Source of the DNA: JBBRHQ01 sp963725315 | GTDB taxonomy: Bacteria; Actinomycetota; Thermoleophilia; Solirubrobacterales; 70-9 | Direction of reading: 5' to 3' | Assembly: GCA_963725315.1 (NCBI GenBank) | Contig: CAVRYA010000004.1 | Span: forward strand, 372,001 to 436,000 | DNA: 64,000 nucleotides | Shown here: positions 16,208-25,585 of the stretch, in pieces | Position numbering within the stretch: position 1 is the first letter of the stretch | How the letters are laid out: each line of letters opens with the position of its first letter | Translations under genes and position numbers: made by a program | Notes under the pieces: model-generated | Seen by the model: the letters and a program-made list of their open reading frames with translations, nothing else | Databases searched by the model: none | What the model was told of the DNA's origin: nothing

Positions 16208-16975
16208 TCAGGGGACGATGCCCACGACCCGGGCTGGCGCGGCGCTCGCGCCGCGGATCGGCAGCGGGAAGCATGCGACCCGGAAGCCGCTGGGCGGCAG
16301 CTCGCCGAGGTTGACGAGGCGCTCGATCTGGCAGTAGGCGAGGTCGGCCTGATGCGCCTCCCAGAAGATCCCCGGCTCGTCGCGCTCCAGTGCCTCGGCG
16401 GCCTGCAGGTGGAGCGGGCGGTCCCAGCCCCAGGCATCGATGCCCATCACCCGCACGCCGCGCTCATACAGCCAGCGGGTCGCCTCGGCGGTCACCCCCG
16501 GACCGCGGGCGACGTAGTCGTCGGCGCCGTAGAAGGCGTCGCGGCCGCTTCGCATCAGGACGATGTCGCCCGCCGTGAGCTGATGCCCCGCCGCGGCGAT
16601 CCCGGCCTCCATCTCCTCCTCCGTGACCGCGTCGCCGTCCTCCTTCGAGGTCACGTCGACGACCACCCCCGGGCCGAAGAAGAGCTCCAGCGGCAGCTCC
16701 TCGATCGTCTGCGCCGGCTCTCCCCGGATCCGCGAGTTGTAATGCCAGGGCGCATCGACGTGGGTCGAGTTGTGGGTGCCGAGGGTGATCGTCTCCCGGG
16801 TCCAGCCCTCGCGGTCGCGCAGCAGCCTCGCCGGCACCCCGAACAGGGCCTCGACCTCGGCGGCGCCGCCGGCGTGGTCGAGGCGCTCGACCCTGGTGGC
16901 GAGGAACTCGGGCGTGCCCTCGGGGCTGGCCTCGATCGGGGCGGAGAGGTCGACGAAGCGCTCGCTTCCGCTCAT
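16208..16975 (-). CDS. cyclase-family hydrolase (kynurenine formamidase-like)
   Basis: The 255-residue protein carries the metal-binding signature of the cyclase family, NSTHVDAPWHY (HxxxDxPxH type), near residue 75. It also has VDVTSKEDGDAV and GIDAWGWDRPLHLQA. Members include bacterial arylformamidase KynB and related metal-dependent amidohydrolases. The substrate cannot be fixed from sequence, and no tryptophan-catabolism gene is nearby. A GGAGG lies 10 nt before the ATG. It overlaps nothing and ends before the transporter gene. Confidence 0.85.
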   Translation of the reverse strand: MSGSERFVDLSAPIEASPEGTPEFLATRVERLDHAGGAAEVEALFGVPARLLRDREGWTRETITLGTHNSTHVDAPWHYNSRIRGEPAQTIEELPLELFFGPGVVVDVTSKEDGDAVTEEEMEAGIAAAGHQLTAGDIVLMRSGRDAFYGADDYVARGPGVTAEATRWLYERGVRVMGIDAWGWDRPLHLQAAEALERDEPGIFWEAHQADLAYCQIERLVNLGELPPSGFRVACFPLPIRGASAAPARVVGIVP

Positions 16976-16997
16976 CGCGATCGCGCCCTCCGCAGCG

Positions 16998-18166
16998 CTA
17001 GTGACCGCCGACGACGTAGCGCCGCTTCGCGTCGCCGCGGATCTGCTTCGCGGTGAAGGTCAGCGGGATCCACTTGCGCTTCGAATACAGGCGTGTCTGA
17101 TCGGCGTGGTGGGGGGAGCGCGGGTTCTCGGACTCCGAGTAGGTGAGGATCGTGGCCCCCCGCGGGCCCTTCTGGGTCAGCTCGACCTGCATCACCGTGC
17201 TCGAGCCTTCGAGGACCTGGCCGTAGCGCACCGGGACCCCCTGCGCGGCGCTGTCGCCGGCCGGGTTGACGGAGCCGTAGATGGCCACGTAGCAGCCGCT
17301 GTCGCAGCCCGGGATCGGGATCCGCTTGCCCTTGTCCGGGAAGAACTGGGCCTGGCGCATGGTCGCGTCGAGCGGTAGGCCCGCGTCCTCGAGGCTCTTC
17401 ACCGCCAGCCCCAGCGCCTGGATGTTGGCCGTGCTCGGTTCGAGCTGGTTGGGAGTGGTCAGCGGGTGCGCCGGGTCGAAGGGGTCCGAGCACGAAGCGC
17501 GTCCCGTGAGGTCGCTGTCGCGGCGGCCGGTCGCGGCGCGCCGTCCGGCGGCTCTGCGGCGACCAGGCCGCCGATGAAGTTGCCGCTGCTGGCGATCAGC
17601 GAGAGCTGGTAGGCGCGGCGCCAGACGTCGATCGCCTCGATCGGCTTCACCCAGGCCTTGCCGCGGCAGCGGGGATCCGGGATTCCCTCTACTCCGACCT
17701 TGTCCAGGTAGGCGTCGTAGCCGGCCGCCCAGCCGCGGATCGCCTCCTTGACCGGCTTCTTCGGGCCGAGCGGCGGCTGCTCGGCGAGCAGCTTCTCGAC
17801 CACGCCGCGATCGATGATCGACTTCCAGAAGAAGTCGGAGTCGAGGTTGCGGTCGGAGGGCTTCGCCGAGGCGATCGTGCGTTTGTTGGGGCCGAAGTAG
17901 CGCGAGCGCTGCGCCCGCACGGTGACGAAGGTGTCGGCGATCGTGCAGATGTTGTCCTGTGCGTAGGCGTAGCCGGTCCCGTAGCCGAGGCCGCCCCAGG
18001 TGGTGGCGCGGATGTGGGGGATGCCGTAGGAGGTCCTGGTGATCTCGGCCCGGTAGGCATCCTTCTTGCCGGCCGCCGAGGCGCTGGCGCAGAGCTGCGC
18101 GCTGAGGAGCGCCGCCAGGGCGAGTGCCCCGAGCGCCAGCGTCCGCAGCGCGGACCGCGAGGTCAG
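16998..18166 (-). pseudogene. penicillin acylase-family relic lacking the catalytic serine and most of the beta chain
   Basis: The N-terminal part is clear: a signal peptide (LALGALALAALLSAQLCASA), then AEITRTSYGIPHIRATTWGG and YAYAQDNICTIADTF, the alpha chain of acyl-homoserine-lactone/penicillin acylases. After AAEPPDG, near 17520, the frame shifts. What follows is the extreme C-terminal segment of the same family (QVELTQKGPRGATILTYSES, then SPHHADQTRLYSKRKWIPL). Members run about 750 residues, but only about 390 remain. The Ser that begins the beta chain and its Asn/His partners are missing. No ATG opens the frame; the likely start is a CTG at 18166 placed 6 nt after GGAGAG. Confidence 0.75.
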
Positions 18167-18248
18167 CTTGCTCTCTCCGTCATCCGAGCAGGGCCGATTC
18201 TAACCCGCGACCGTGCGCCGGGGGCGCCGGAGCGGTTTCATATGCGAG

Positions 18249-19385
18249 GTGAGTTCGCAGGAGCCCTTCGCCGCCCCCGAGACCGAGGCGCTCGACGTTA
18301 TCGCCGGGCTGGTCCCTGAGTTCGACGACGAGTGGGAGCTGGGGGGCAGCCAGTTCTACGACCGACTCTGTGAGGCGGTCTGTCGCCTCGCCTCGATGGA
18401 CCGCGCCGGCTTGCTGCTCTACGACGATGCCCGCAAGCTGGTCGTCCCGGTCGGAAGCCATGGGGTCGACCCCGGGATCATGTCCCAGATCCACGGCACC
18501 CTGGACGAGACGCCGATCGCCCAGCGGGCGCTCTCCGAGGACCGGGTGGTCGAGGTTGCCGGGCTCGAGGGCGAGGTGCCGGACCGCTACGTCGGGTTCG
18601 AGGTCTTCTCGACGATGAGCTGCACGCCCGTCTCGGCCGCCGGGCACTGGCTCGGGGTGATCTTCGCCGATCGCGGCGGGCGCGAGTTCAGGATGACCGA
18701 GTTCGAGCGCCAGACGATGATGGCGATCGGCAAGGCCGCGGCGCTCGCCGCCAGCGCCCGTATCGGGGTCACCCAGCAAGTGCGGGCGAGGATCCTCTCG
18801 ACTCGACTCGACCTCGCCCGCGACCTGCACGAGCGGGTCGTGCAGAGGCTGTTCGGGGTTTCCCTCGCCCTCGGCTCGGGTCGCGAGCTGAGCCGCACCG
18901 AGCTGGACCGCTGCGCCGACGAGATCCAGCATGCCCTCGCCGACCTGCGCGACGCGGTTTCGCGGCCGCTCTCCCCGCCGCCGCTGGACACCGGGGCGAC
19001 CCTGGCCGAGGAGCTGGAGCGGCTCGGCCGCTACTACCAGCGGCTGCCGATCGAGGTCGACTGGGAGCGCGGGGCCGAGGTGCCCCCCGGGCTCGAGCCG
19101 CTCGCCCAGTCGGTCCTCGCCGAGGCGCTTCGAAACTGCGCCAAGCACGCCGAGCCGAGCCGGGTCTGGGTCGGCGTCGGCACCGACCGGGCGACCTTCC
19201 ATCTCGAGGTCCGAAACGACGGAGTCGAGGGCTCCGACCACATGCTCGGCACCGGCATGGGGCTGAGGCTGGCGGCGCTGGAGGCGCTGCAGTGCGGGGG
19301 CATGGTCGAGTTCGGCGCGCCTGCCGAGGGGGAGTGGCGGGTGCGCCTGGTGGTGCCGCGGGCGACGGACGGCGCCGATGGCTGA
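18249..19385 (+). CDS. GAF-domain sensor histidine kinase (NarL-system type)
   Basis: This 378-residue cytoplasmic kinase has a GAF domain (about 30-175), then a HisKA_3 dimerisation helix with the phospho-acceptor His in LARDLHERVVQRLFGVSLAL. An HATPase domain follows, with N-box AEALRNCAKHAE and G-box GTGMGLRLAALEAL. No membrane segment is present, so it senses an internal ligand or redox state. The start is set at the GTG 18249 (SSQEPFAAPE follows); a GTG at 18213 is possible. The last 8 bp overlap the response regulator gene. Confidence 0.88.
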   Translation: MSSQEPFAAPETEALDVIAGLVPEFDDEWELGGSQFYDRLCEAVCRLASMDRAGLLLYDDARKLVVPVGSHGVDPGIMSQIHGTLDETPIAQRALSEDRVVEVAGLEGEVPDRYVGFEVFSTMSCTPVSAAGHWLGVIFADRGGREFRMTEFERQTMMAIGKAAALAASARIGVTQQVRARILSTRLDLARDLHERVVQRLFGVSLALGSGRELSRTELDRCADEIQHALADLRDAVSRPLSPPPLDTGATLAEELERLGRYYQRLPIEVDWERGAEVPPGLEPLAQSVLAEALRNCAKHAEPSRVWVGVGTDRATFHLEVRNDGVEGSDHMLGTGMGLRLAALEALQCGGMVEFGAPAEGEWRVRLVVPRATDGADG

Positions 19386-20016
19386 GGAGGAGCGGCTGCG
19401 GGTGCTGATCGTCGACGACCACGAGGTCGTCCAGTGGGGCTTCCGCGTCCTGCTCTCCGAGCAGAGCTGGGTCGAGCGCTGCGTCGCGGCGCCGAGCGCC
19501 GAGCGGGCGCTGGAGATCGCCCGCAAGCTCGAGCCGCACGTCGCCCTGATCGACCTCTTCCTCGGCGATGAGTCGGGCGCCGAGCTCTGTGAGTCGCTTC
19601 GTCGTATCTCGCCCCACACCAAAGTGCTGCTGATCTCAGGGGCGGGATCGATCTCGCCCGAAGCGGCCCGCGCCGCCGGCGCCTCCGGCTTCGTGCTCAA
19701 GGACTGGAGCGCCCCCGACGTCGCCCGCGCCGTGCGCATGGTCGGCAAGGGGATGACCGTCTTCGCCACCCGTCCCGAGGACCCCGCCACGGAGCTGTCC
19801 TCGCGCGAGCGCGAGGTGCTCTCGCTGATGGCCGGCGGCGCCACCAACAAGGAGATAGCCGACCGCCTCTTCCTCTCCCCGCACACGATCAAGGACCACA
19901 CCAGCGCGCTCTACCGCAAGCTCGGAGTGCGCAACCGCGTCGAGGCCGTGCAGCGGGCCGAGCGGCTCAACCTGACCTCGAAAACGGCGCCCGCACCCCC
20001 AGACCGCTCAGACTGA
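19378..20016 (+). CDS. LuxR/NarL-family response regulator
   Basis: The 212-residue protein has a receiver domain (IVDDHEVVQWGF at the start, phospho-acceptor Asp59 in ALIDLFLGDESG, a switch Ser in LLISGAGS). Its C-terminal LuxR-type HTH reads SSREREVLSLMAGGATNKEI and then LSPHTIKDHTSALYRKLGV. The overlapping kinase upstream is its partner. The switch-region Lys is present (FVLKDWSAPD). A GC hairpin overlaps its stop codon, and the fatty acid operon begins 71 bp further on. Control of that operon is possible but unproven. Confidence 0.93.
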   Translation: MAEEERLRVLIVDDHEVVQWGFRVLLSEQSWVERCVAAPSAERALEIARKLEPHVALIDLFLGDESGAELCESLRRISPHTKVLLISGAGSISPEAARAAGASGFVLKDWSAPDVARAVRMVGKGMTVFATRPEDPATELSSREREVLSLMAGGATNKEIADRLFLSPHTIKDHTSALYRKLGVRNRVEAVQRAERLNLTSKTAPAPPDRSD

Positions 20017-20034
20017 CCCCCCATTCGGGGGGTC
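20015..20034 (+). terminator. hairpin terminator after the two-component genes
   Basis: GACCCCCC-(ATTC)-GGGGGGTC forms a perfect 8-bp stem with a 4-nt loop, starting inside the stop codon of the response regulator. No T-run follows. Confidence 0.65.
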
Positions 20035-20073
20035 TGGCGCCTGATGCGCGTACTTGACGGCCTGCCGCGGGGC

Positions 20074-20079
20074 TATGTT
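20074..20079 (+). promoter_or_regulatory. -10 element (TATGTT) of the fatty acid synthesis operon
   Basis: TATGTT ends 8 nt before the fabD ATG. A TTGACG at 20054-20059 could be the -35, but the 14-bp spacer is short. Confidence 0.5.
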
Positions 20080-20087
20080 CGCCAGCG

Positions 20088-20960
20088 ATGCGCGATCCCC
20101 AGTCGACGGACGCGGTCCTCTTCCCCGGCCAGGGAAGCCAGACCGCCGACATGCGGCGCACGGTCGAGGTCTTCTGGCCCGACCTGCTGGCGCTTGCCGC
20201 CGAGGCCGTGGGGGCCGACCCCTTCGAGCGCACCGAGGAGGGGACCCGCTACGCGCAGCCGGCGATCTTCTGCGCGGCGATCGCCGGCTGGAGGGCGATC
20301 TCCGACGAGGTCGACCCTCTGGCGATGGGAGGGCACTCGCTGGGGGAGATCGCCGCCCTGGTCGCGGCCGAGAGCCTCTCGGTCGCCGACGGCGTCCGGC
20401 TGATCGCCGAGCGCGGCCGGCTGATGCAGGAGGCCGCCGAGGCGGCCGGCGACGGCGGCATGGTCGCCGTCCTCGGCGAGCCACGGGCGGCGGTCGAGGA
20501 GGTGGCCGCCGAGCACGGGCTGATCCTCGCCAACGACAACTCGCCAACCCAGGTGGTCCTCTCCGGCCCGACCGCCGCGCTGCGCTCGGCCGAGGACGGA
20601 CTGCGCGAGCACGGGCTGCGGGTGATGCCGCTGGCCGTGCGGGGCGCCTTTCACTCGCCGCAGATGGAGCCGGCAGCGGACGCGTTCCGCACTGTGCTCG
20701 CCGGAGTCGAGTTCGGCGAGCCGGCCGTGCCGGTCTTCTCGTGCGTCACCGCCCGGCCCTTCAGCGATCCGGCTGAGGAGCTTGCCCGTTCCCTGACTGA
20801 CCAGGTCCGCTGGCTCGAGGTGATGCAGGGCCTGCAGGCGATGGGCGCCACCCGCTTCGTCGAGACGGGCCCGGGCAAGGTGCTGAGCCGGCTGGCGAGG
20901 CGCACCCTCGAGGGGATCGAGGCGAGCGCCCCGGTCGAGGGGGACATGGCCAATGCCTAG
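20088..20960 (+). CDS. fabD: malonyl-CoA:ACP transacylase FabD
   Basis: The 290-residue protein has FPGQGSQ near the N-terminus, the catalytic serine in GGHSLGEIAAL, and the catalytic His in GAFHSPQMEPA. It loads malonyl groups from malonyl-CoA onto acyl carrier protein. It is the first gene of an operon in which nearly every stop overlaps the next start; here the TAG overlaps the fabH start by 8 nt. Confidence 0.93.
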   Translation: MRDPQSTDAVLFPGQGSQTADMRRTVEVFWPDLLALAAEAVGADPFERTEEGTRYAQPAIFCAAIAGWRAISDEVDPLAMGGHSLGEIAALVAAESLSVADGVRLIAERGRLMQEAAEAAGDGGMVAVLGEPRAAVEEVAAEHGLILANDNSPTQVVLSGPTAALRSAEDGLREHGLRVMPLAVRGAFHSPQMEPAADAFRTVLAGVEFGEPAVPVFSCVTARPFSDPAEELARSLTDQVRWLEVMQGLQAMGATRFVETGPGKVLSRLARRTLEGIEASAPVEGDMANA

Positions 20961-21957
20961 CGCTGCCGCCTCGGCTGCGAGGATGGCGCCGCCCGCCGCC
21001 GGGCGCGCGGTTCGAAGCGCCGCGGTCGCCGCCGTCGCCAAGGCCCTGCCGCGGAAGGTCGTCACCAGCTCCGAGGTGGCCGAGCGGATCGGCGTCACCG
21101 AGGACTGGATCCTCACCCGCACCGGCGTGCGCGAGCGCCACATCGCGGCCGAGGGCGAGACGGTCGCCTCGCTCGCCGTCGACGCCGGTCGCCGGGTGTT
21201 GGAGAAGGCCGGTGTCGAGGCCGCTTCCCTCGACCTCGTCCTGGTCGGGACCAGCGCCGCCGACGACCTCACCCCCAACGCGGGCCCGGTGGTCGCCGGA
21301 CGCCTCGGCGCCACAGCCGCCGGCGGCATGGACATCGGCGCCGCCTGCAACGGCTTCATGTCGGCGATGGCACTCGGCTCGGGACAGATCGAGGCCGGGC
21401 GCGCCGAGCGGGTGCTGGTGATCGGCTCGGAGGTGCTCAGCCGCTTCACCGAGGCCTCGGACCGGGGTACCGCCGCGATCTTCGCCGACGGTGCCGGGGC
21501 GGCGTTGCTCGTTCCCTCGCAGGGGGGCGCCTCGATCGGGCCGATCGTCCTCGGCGCGGACGCCGACGACGACGGCTACGTCAAGGCGACCCACGCCGAG
21601 CAGACGATCCTGATGAAGGGCCATGACACCTTCCGCGAGGCGGTGCGGCGGCTCTGCGAGTGCACGCGCCAGGTCCTCGACCTCGGGGGGATCGGGGTCG
21701 GCGACGTCGACCTCTTCGTCTACCACCAGGCAAACCTGCGGATCCTCGCCGCCGTCGGGGAGAAGCTCGACCTCGACCTCGACCGGGTGGTGCAGACGAT
21801 CGACCGTTACGGCAACACCTCGGCCGCCACCGTGCCGATAGCCCTCGCCGAGGCCGACGCGGATGGGCGCCTGCGCGAGGGCGACACGGTCCTCTTCAGC
21901 GCCTTCGGCGGCGGCTTTTCCTGGGGCGCCGGGCTGATGACCTGGGGCGCCCCCTGA
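20953..21957 (+). CDS. fabH: beta-ketoacyl-ACP synthase III FabH
   Basis: The 334-residue condensing enzyme starts chains by joining an acyl-CoA to malonyl-ACP. The catalytic triad is complete: Cys132 in DIGAACNGFMSAMAL, His258 in FVYHQANLRIL and Asn288 in DRYGNTSAA. About 20 extra Ala-rich residues precede the usual N-terminus; an internal Met (MAPPAAG) could also serve as start. Primer preference (straight, branched or acetyl) cannot be read from sequence. Confidence 0.93.
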   Translation: MPSAAASAARMAPPAAGRAVRSAAVAAVAKALPRKVVTSSEVAERIGVTEDWILTRTGVRERHIAAEGETVASLAVDAGRRVLEKAGVEAASLDLVLVGTSAADDLTPNAGPVVAGRLGATAAGGMDIGAACNGFMSAMALGSGQIEAGRAERVLVIGSEVLSRFTEASDRGTAAIFADGAGAALLVPSQGGASIGPIVLGADADDDGYVKATHAEQTILMKGHDTFREAVRRLCECTRQVLDLGGIGVGDVDLFVYHQANLRILAAVGEKLDLDLDRVVQTIDRYGNTSAATVPIALAEADADGRLREGDTVLFSAFGGGFSWGAGLMTWGAP

Positions 21958-22697
21958 TGGCCAAGGCGAACCCCGCCGGCAGCGCCCTGGTCACCGGGGC
22001 CTCGCGCGGGATCGGCGCCGCGATCGCCCGCGGCCTCGCCGCCGACGGCTGGGCCGTCGGCGTCAACTACCGGGCCGATCGCGAGGGGGCCGAGGCGATC
22101 GCCTCGGAGATCTCCGCCAGCGGCGGCTCGGGGACGGCGATTCAGGCCGACGTCACCGATCCCGAAGCGGTCGACGGCCTCTTCTCCCGCCTCGAGGAGG
22201 CCCACGGCCCGGTGATGGTGCTGGTCAACAACGCCGGCACCCGCGCCGACGCGCTCTCGCCGATGATCGACGACGACGCCTGGGAGCGGGTGATCGAGAC
22301 CAACCTCTCGGCCGCCTTCCGCACCACCCGCCGTGCCCTGCGGCCGATGATCCGGGCGCGCTTCGGCCGGGTGATCAACGTCGCCTCGGTGGTCGGCCCG
22401 CGGGCAAATCCCGGACAGGCCAACTACGCTGCCTCGAAGGCCGGCCTGATCGGGTTCACCCGGACGGTCGCCTCGGAGGTGGCGAAGCGCTCGGTGACTG
22501 TGAACGCGATCGCGCCGGGGTTCGTCGAGACCGAGCTGACCGAGGACGTGATGGGGCCCGAGGTCCTGGAGCGGATCCCGGCCGGAAGGCCGGGGACGAC
22601 CGAGGAGATCGCCGCCTGCGTGCGGTTCCTTGCCTCCCCGGGGGCCGCCTACGTGACCGGAGTGACCCTGACAGTCGACGGCGGGATGACCGCATGA
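21957..22697 (+). CDS. fabG: 3-oxoacyl-ACP reductase FabG
   Basis: The 246-residue SDR has the NADPH loop TGASRGIGAAIARG, NNAGTRAD, catalytic Ser in INVASVVG, and YAASKAG (Tyr/Lys). It ends VTLTVDGGMTA, typical of FabG. It reduces beta-ketoacyl-ACP. The ATG overlaps the fabH TGA as TGATG. The open frame upstream of this ATG is only shadow of fabH. Confidence 0.92.
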   Translation: MAKANPAGSALVTGASRGIGAAIARGLAADGWAVGVNYRADREGAEAIASEISASGGSGTAIQADVTDPEAVDGLFSRLEEAHGPVMVLVNNAGTRADALSPMIDDDAWERVIETNLSAAFRTTRRALRPMIRARFGRVINVASVVGPRANPGQANYAASKAGLIGFTRTVASEVAKRSVTVNAIAPGFVETELTEDVMGPEVLERIPAGRPGTTEEIAACVRFLASPGAAYVTGVTLTVDGGMTA

Positions 22698-22716
22698 GCA
22701 GCGAAAGGAACGAACG

Positions 22717-22965
22717 ATGACCGAGACAGTGACCAGGGAAGCGGTGCAGGACCGCGTCTTTGCAGCGCTCGAGGAGTTCGGCGCTGACCCGGCCGAGATC
22801 AGCCTCGACGCCGAGTTCGAGGCGATCGACATCGACTCGCTCGACATCGTCGAGCTGGCCCAGATCGTCGAGGACGAGTACGGGGTCGAGCTGAAGGGCG
22901 AGGACGTCGAGGGGATCAAGACCGTCGGGCAGGCGGTTGAGCTGGTGGTCTCGCGCCTGCCGTGA
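22717..22965 (+). CDS. acpP: acyl carrier protein AcpP
   Basis: The 82-residue acidic four-helix protein carries the phosphopantetheine site in EAIDIDSLDIVELAQ (Ser41). It is the only gene of the operon with a spacer before it (19 bp), and it has its own GAAAGGA ribosome-binding site. That fits the high expression ACP needs. Its stop overlaps the fabF GTG by 4 nt. Confidence 0.95.
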   Translation: MTETVTREAVQDRVFAALEEFGADPAEISLDAEFEAIDIDSLDIVELAQIVEDEYGVELKGEDVEGIKTVGQAVELVVSRLP

Positions 22966-24164
22966 GTCGCGCGGTCGCCATCACCGGGTTCGGCGCGGTA
23001 ACGCCGCTGGGCGTCGGTGCCGAGACCCTGCACGAGCGCTGGAGCGCCGGGAAGTCGGGGATCTCGGACGGCCTCGGCCGGGCTGACGAGTTCGAGCCCC
23101 GCGACCACCTCTCCGTCAAGGAGGTGAGGCGCTCCGACCGCGCCACCCAACTCGCCCTGACCGCCGCCGGGGAGGCGATCGCCAAGGCCGGATGGGGCGA
23201 GGAGCTGCCCTACGACGGCGAGCGGGTCGGCTGCATCATCGGCACCGGGATCGGCGGCATGAACACGATCGAGTCCGAGCACGACGTCCTGCGCGAACGC
23301 GGCGGGGAGCGGATCTCGCCGCTGGCGGTGCCGCTGATGATGGCCAACGCCCCCTCCGGGGTGATCTCGATGCGCTACGGGCTTCGGGGCCCTTCGTTCG
23401 GCACCGTCTCCGCCTGCGCCGCCGGCGCCCACGCCATTGGCACCGCGACCCGGATGATCGCCTACGGCGACGCCGACGCGGCCATCACGGGCGGGACCGA
23501 GTCGGCCCTCACCGAGCTCGCCACGGCCGCCTTCTCGAAGATGGAGGCGACCTCTCCGAGCGGCATCTCGCGCCCCTTTGACAAGCTCCGCGACGGCTTC
23601 GTGATGGGCGAGGCGGCCGGGGTCCTGGTGCTCGAGGACGAGGAGAAGGCGCGCCGGCGCGGCGCCGCGATCCTCGGGAGGATCATCGGCTACGGCGCGA
23701 CCTCCGACGCCCACCACATCACCGCCCCCGAGCCGGAGGGCCGCGGCGCCCGCCGGGCGATCGAGCTCGCCCTCGCCGATGCCGGGGTGACTCCCGGGCA
23801 ACTCGACTACGTCAACGCCCACGGCACCTCGACCCAGCTCAACGACCGGGCGGAAACAGAGGCCCTGAAGGCGGCGCTGGGGGATGACGCGATGAGGCTC
23901 CCGGTCAGCTCGACCAAGTCGGCGGTCGGCCACCTGCTCGGCGCCGCCGGGGCGGTCGAGGCGATCGCCACCGTGCTCGCCCTGCGCGACAGGATCGCCC
24001 CGCCGACGATCAACTACGAGGTCCCCGACGAGGGCCTCGACCTCGACTACGTGCCCAACACCTCGAAGCCGCTCGCCGACGCCAACGGCCACCCGGCGCT
24101 GGGGATCTCCAACTCCTTCGGCTTCGGCGGCCACAACGCGGTGCTGGTGCTGGAGGGGCCGTGA
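22962..24164 (+). CDS. fabF: beta-ketoacyl-ACP synthase II FabF
   Basis: The 400-residue elongation condensing enzyme has catalytic Cys152 in TVSACAAGAHAIG, His287 in VNAHGTSTQLND, Lys319 and His324 in STKSAVGHLLGAAG. The C-terminal ISNSFGFGGHNAVLVL is standard. It starts with GTG in a GTGA overlap with acpP, and its stop overlaps the next start in the same way. Confidence 0.95.
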   Translation: MSRAVAITGFGAVTPLGVGAETLHERWSAGKSGISDGLGRADEFEPRDHLSVKEVRRSDRATQLALTAAGEAIAKAGWGEELPYDGERVGCIIGTGIGGMNTIESEHDVLRERGGERISPLAVPLMMANAPSGVISMRYGLRGPSFGTVSACAAGAHAIGTATRMIAYGDADAAITGGTESALTELATAAFSKMEATSPSGISRPFDKLRDGFVMGEAAGVLVLEDEEKARRRGAAILGRIIGYGATSDAHHITAPEPEGRGARRAIELALADAGVTPGQLDYVNAHGTSTQLNDRAETEALKAALGDDAMRLPVSSTKSAVGHLLGAAGAVEAIATVLALRDRIAPPTINYEVPDEGLDLDYVPNTSKPLADANGHPALGISNSFGFGGHNAVLVLEGP

Positions 24165-25585
24165 GCGTTGCCCTCGCCAAGCGTCCGGGCGCCCGCGATC
24201 GCGGTGGGGCCGGCAGCCCTCTGCACCGCCTCGAGCTGCTCGCCGACCCGGGCTCGCTGGAGCTGATCCGCACCGGCGTCGTCTCGAGTCGGATCGTCGA
24301 GCGGGCACGGCCCGACGATGGCGTTCTCGCCGGCGCGGCCCGTGTCGATGGGCGCCCGGTGTTCTGCTACGCCGAGGACCCGGAGTTCCTCGGCGGCAGC
24401 CTCGGGGAAGCGCACGCCGACTCGATCGTGCGGGTGATGGAGCTTGCCCAGCGCGCCGGGGCGCCGGTGATCGGCTTCGTAGAGTCCGGCGGCGCCAGGC
24501 TGCAGGAGGGCCACGCGGCGCTCGCCGGCTACGGCCGCATCTTCCGCCGCAGCGTCGAGCTCTCGCGCCTCGTCCCGCAGGTGTCCGTCGTCTCCGGGGT
24601 CTCGGCCGGGGGCGGCGCCTACTCGCCGGCCCTTACCGACTTCGTGGTGATGACCTCCCGGGGCCGGATGTTCCTCACCGGCCCCGGCGTGGTCAGGGCG
24701 GCGCTGGGCGAGGAGGTGGGAATGGAGGAGCTCGGCGGTCCCCGGGTTCAGGGCCGCAACGGAGTCGCCCAGTTCTCGGTCGGCAGCGAAGACGATGCCG
24801 CCGAACTCGTCCGCGAGCTGCTGGGGATGCTGCCCTCCCGGATGGGCGACCCGCTCCCGCGTGCCCCCGGCAGTGCCCCCGCCGGCGATCCCTCGGCCGC
24901 TGTCCCGGCCGCCTCGCGCAAGGTCTACGACGTCCGCGACGTCGCCGGCGCGATCGTCGACGACGGGCGCCTGCTCGAGGTCTCGCCGCGCTGGGCACCG
25001 AACATGGTCACCGCGCTCTGCCGGATCGAGGGGCGCCCGCTCGGACTGATCGCCAACCAGCCGCGGCGGATCGCGGGAGTGATCGACGCGGCTGCGGCGG
25101 AGAAGGCGGCGGGCTTCATCGAGCGCTGTGAGCGCTTCGGCCTGCCCCTCGTCGTGCTCGTCGACACCCCCGGGTTCATGCCGGGCCGCCGCCAGGAGGC
25201 CGAGGGGGTGATCCGCCAGGGGGCCACGCTGCTGCGGGCCTTCGCCGGCGCCACCGTTCCCAAGCTGACCGTGGTTCTGCGAAAGGCCTACGGCGGCGCA
25301 GTGATCACGATGAACTCGCGCGACCTCGGCGCCGACGCGGTATTCGCCTGGCCCGGCGCCGAGATCGGGATCATGGCGGCCGGGCAGGCGGTGGACATCG
25401 TCCATCGCCGGCGCCTGCAGAGCGAGGGGCCCGGAGCGCGGAACCTGCTCGCCGCCGCCTACGAGGAGGAGCACCTGAGCGCCGAGGCGGCGGCGGCGAG
25501 CGGTTACGTCGACGAGGTGATCGAGCCTCCGCAGACCCGAGCACGCCTGGCGGGGGCGCTGGGCTGGCGGGACGCCGGCAGGTGA
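24161..25585 (+). CDS. acyl-CoA carboxylase carboxyltransferase subunit (AccD/PccB type)
   Basis: The 474-residue protein has both crotonase-like halves of a biotin-dependent carboxyltransferase. The N-half has GFVESGGARLQEGHAAL and SGVSAGGGAYSPAL; the C-half has VDTPGFMPGRRQEAEGVIRQ and RKAYGGAVITM. It transfers carboxyl from carboxybiotin to acetyl- or propionyl-CoA. There is no zinc-ribbon as in E. coli AccD, so this is the actinobacterial single-chain form. Its place in the FAS operon suggests malonyl-CoA supply; the biotin carboxylase partner is not in the window. Confidence 0.9.
   Translation: MSVALAKRPGARDRGGAGSPLHRLELLADPGSLELIRTGVVSSRIVERARPDDGVLAGAARVDGRPVFCYAEDPEFLGGSLGEAHADSIVRVMELAQRAGAPVIGFVESGGARLQEGHAALAGYGRIFRRSVELSRLVPQVSVVSGVSAGGGAYSPALTDFVVMTSRGRMFLTGPGVVRAALGEEVGMEELGGPRVQGRNGVAQFSVGSEDDAAELVRELLGMLPSRMGDPLPRAPGSAPAGDPSAAVPAASRKVYDVRDVAGAIVDDGRLLEVSPRWAPNMVTALCRIEGRPLGLIANQPRRIAGVIDAAAAEKAAGFIERCERFGLPLVVLVDTPGFMPGRRQEAEGVIRQGATLLRAFAGATVPKLTVVLRKAYGGAVITMNSRDLGADAVFAWPGAEIGIMAAGQAVDIVHRRRLQSEGPGARNLLAAAYEEEHLSAEAAAASGYVDEVIEPPQTRARLAGALGWRDAGR

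Noticed and set aside
20054..20059. TTGACG as -35 of the fatty acid operon
   Set aside because: The spacer to TATGTT is only 14 bp, below the normal range, so only the -10 is kept.
21807..24308. An 833-codon open frame antisense to fabG-acpP-fabF
   Set aside because: Low-complexity composition and complete overlap with conserved genes on the other strand.
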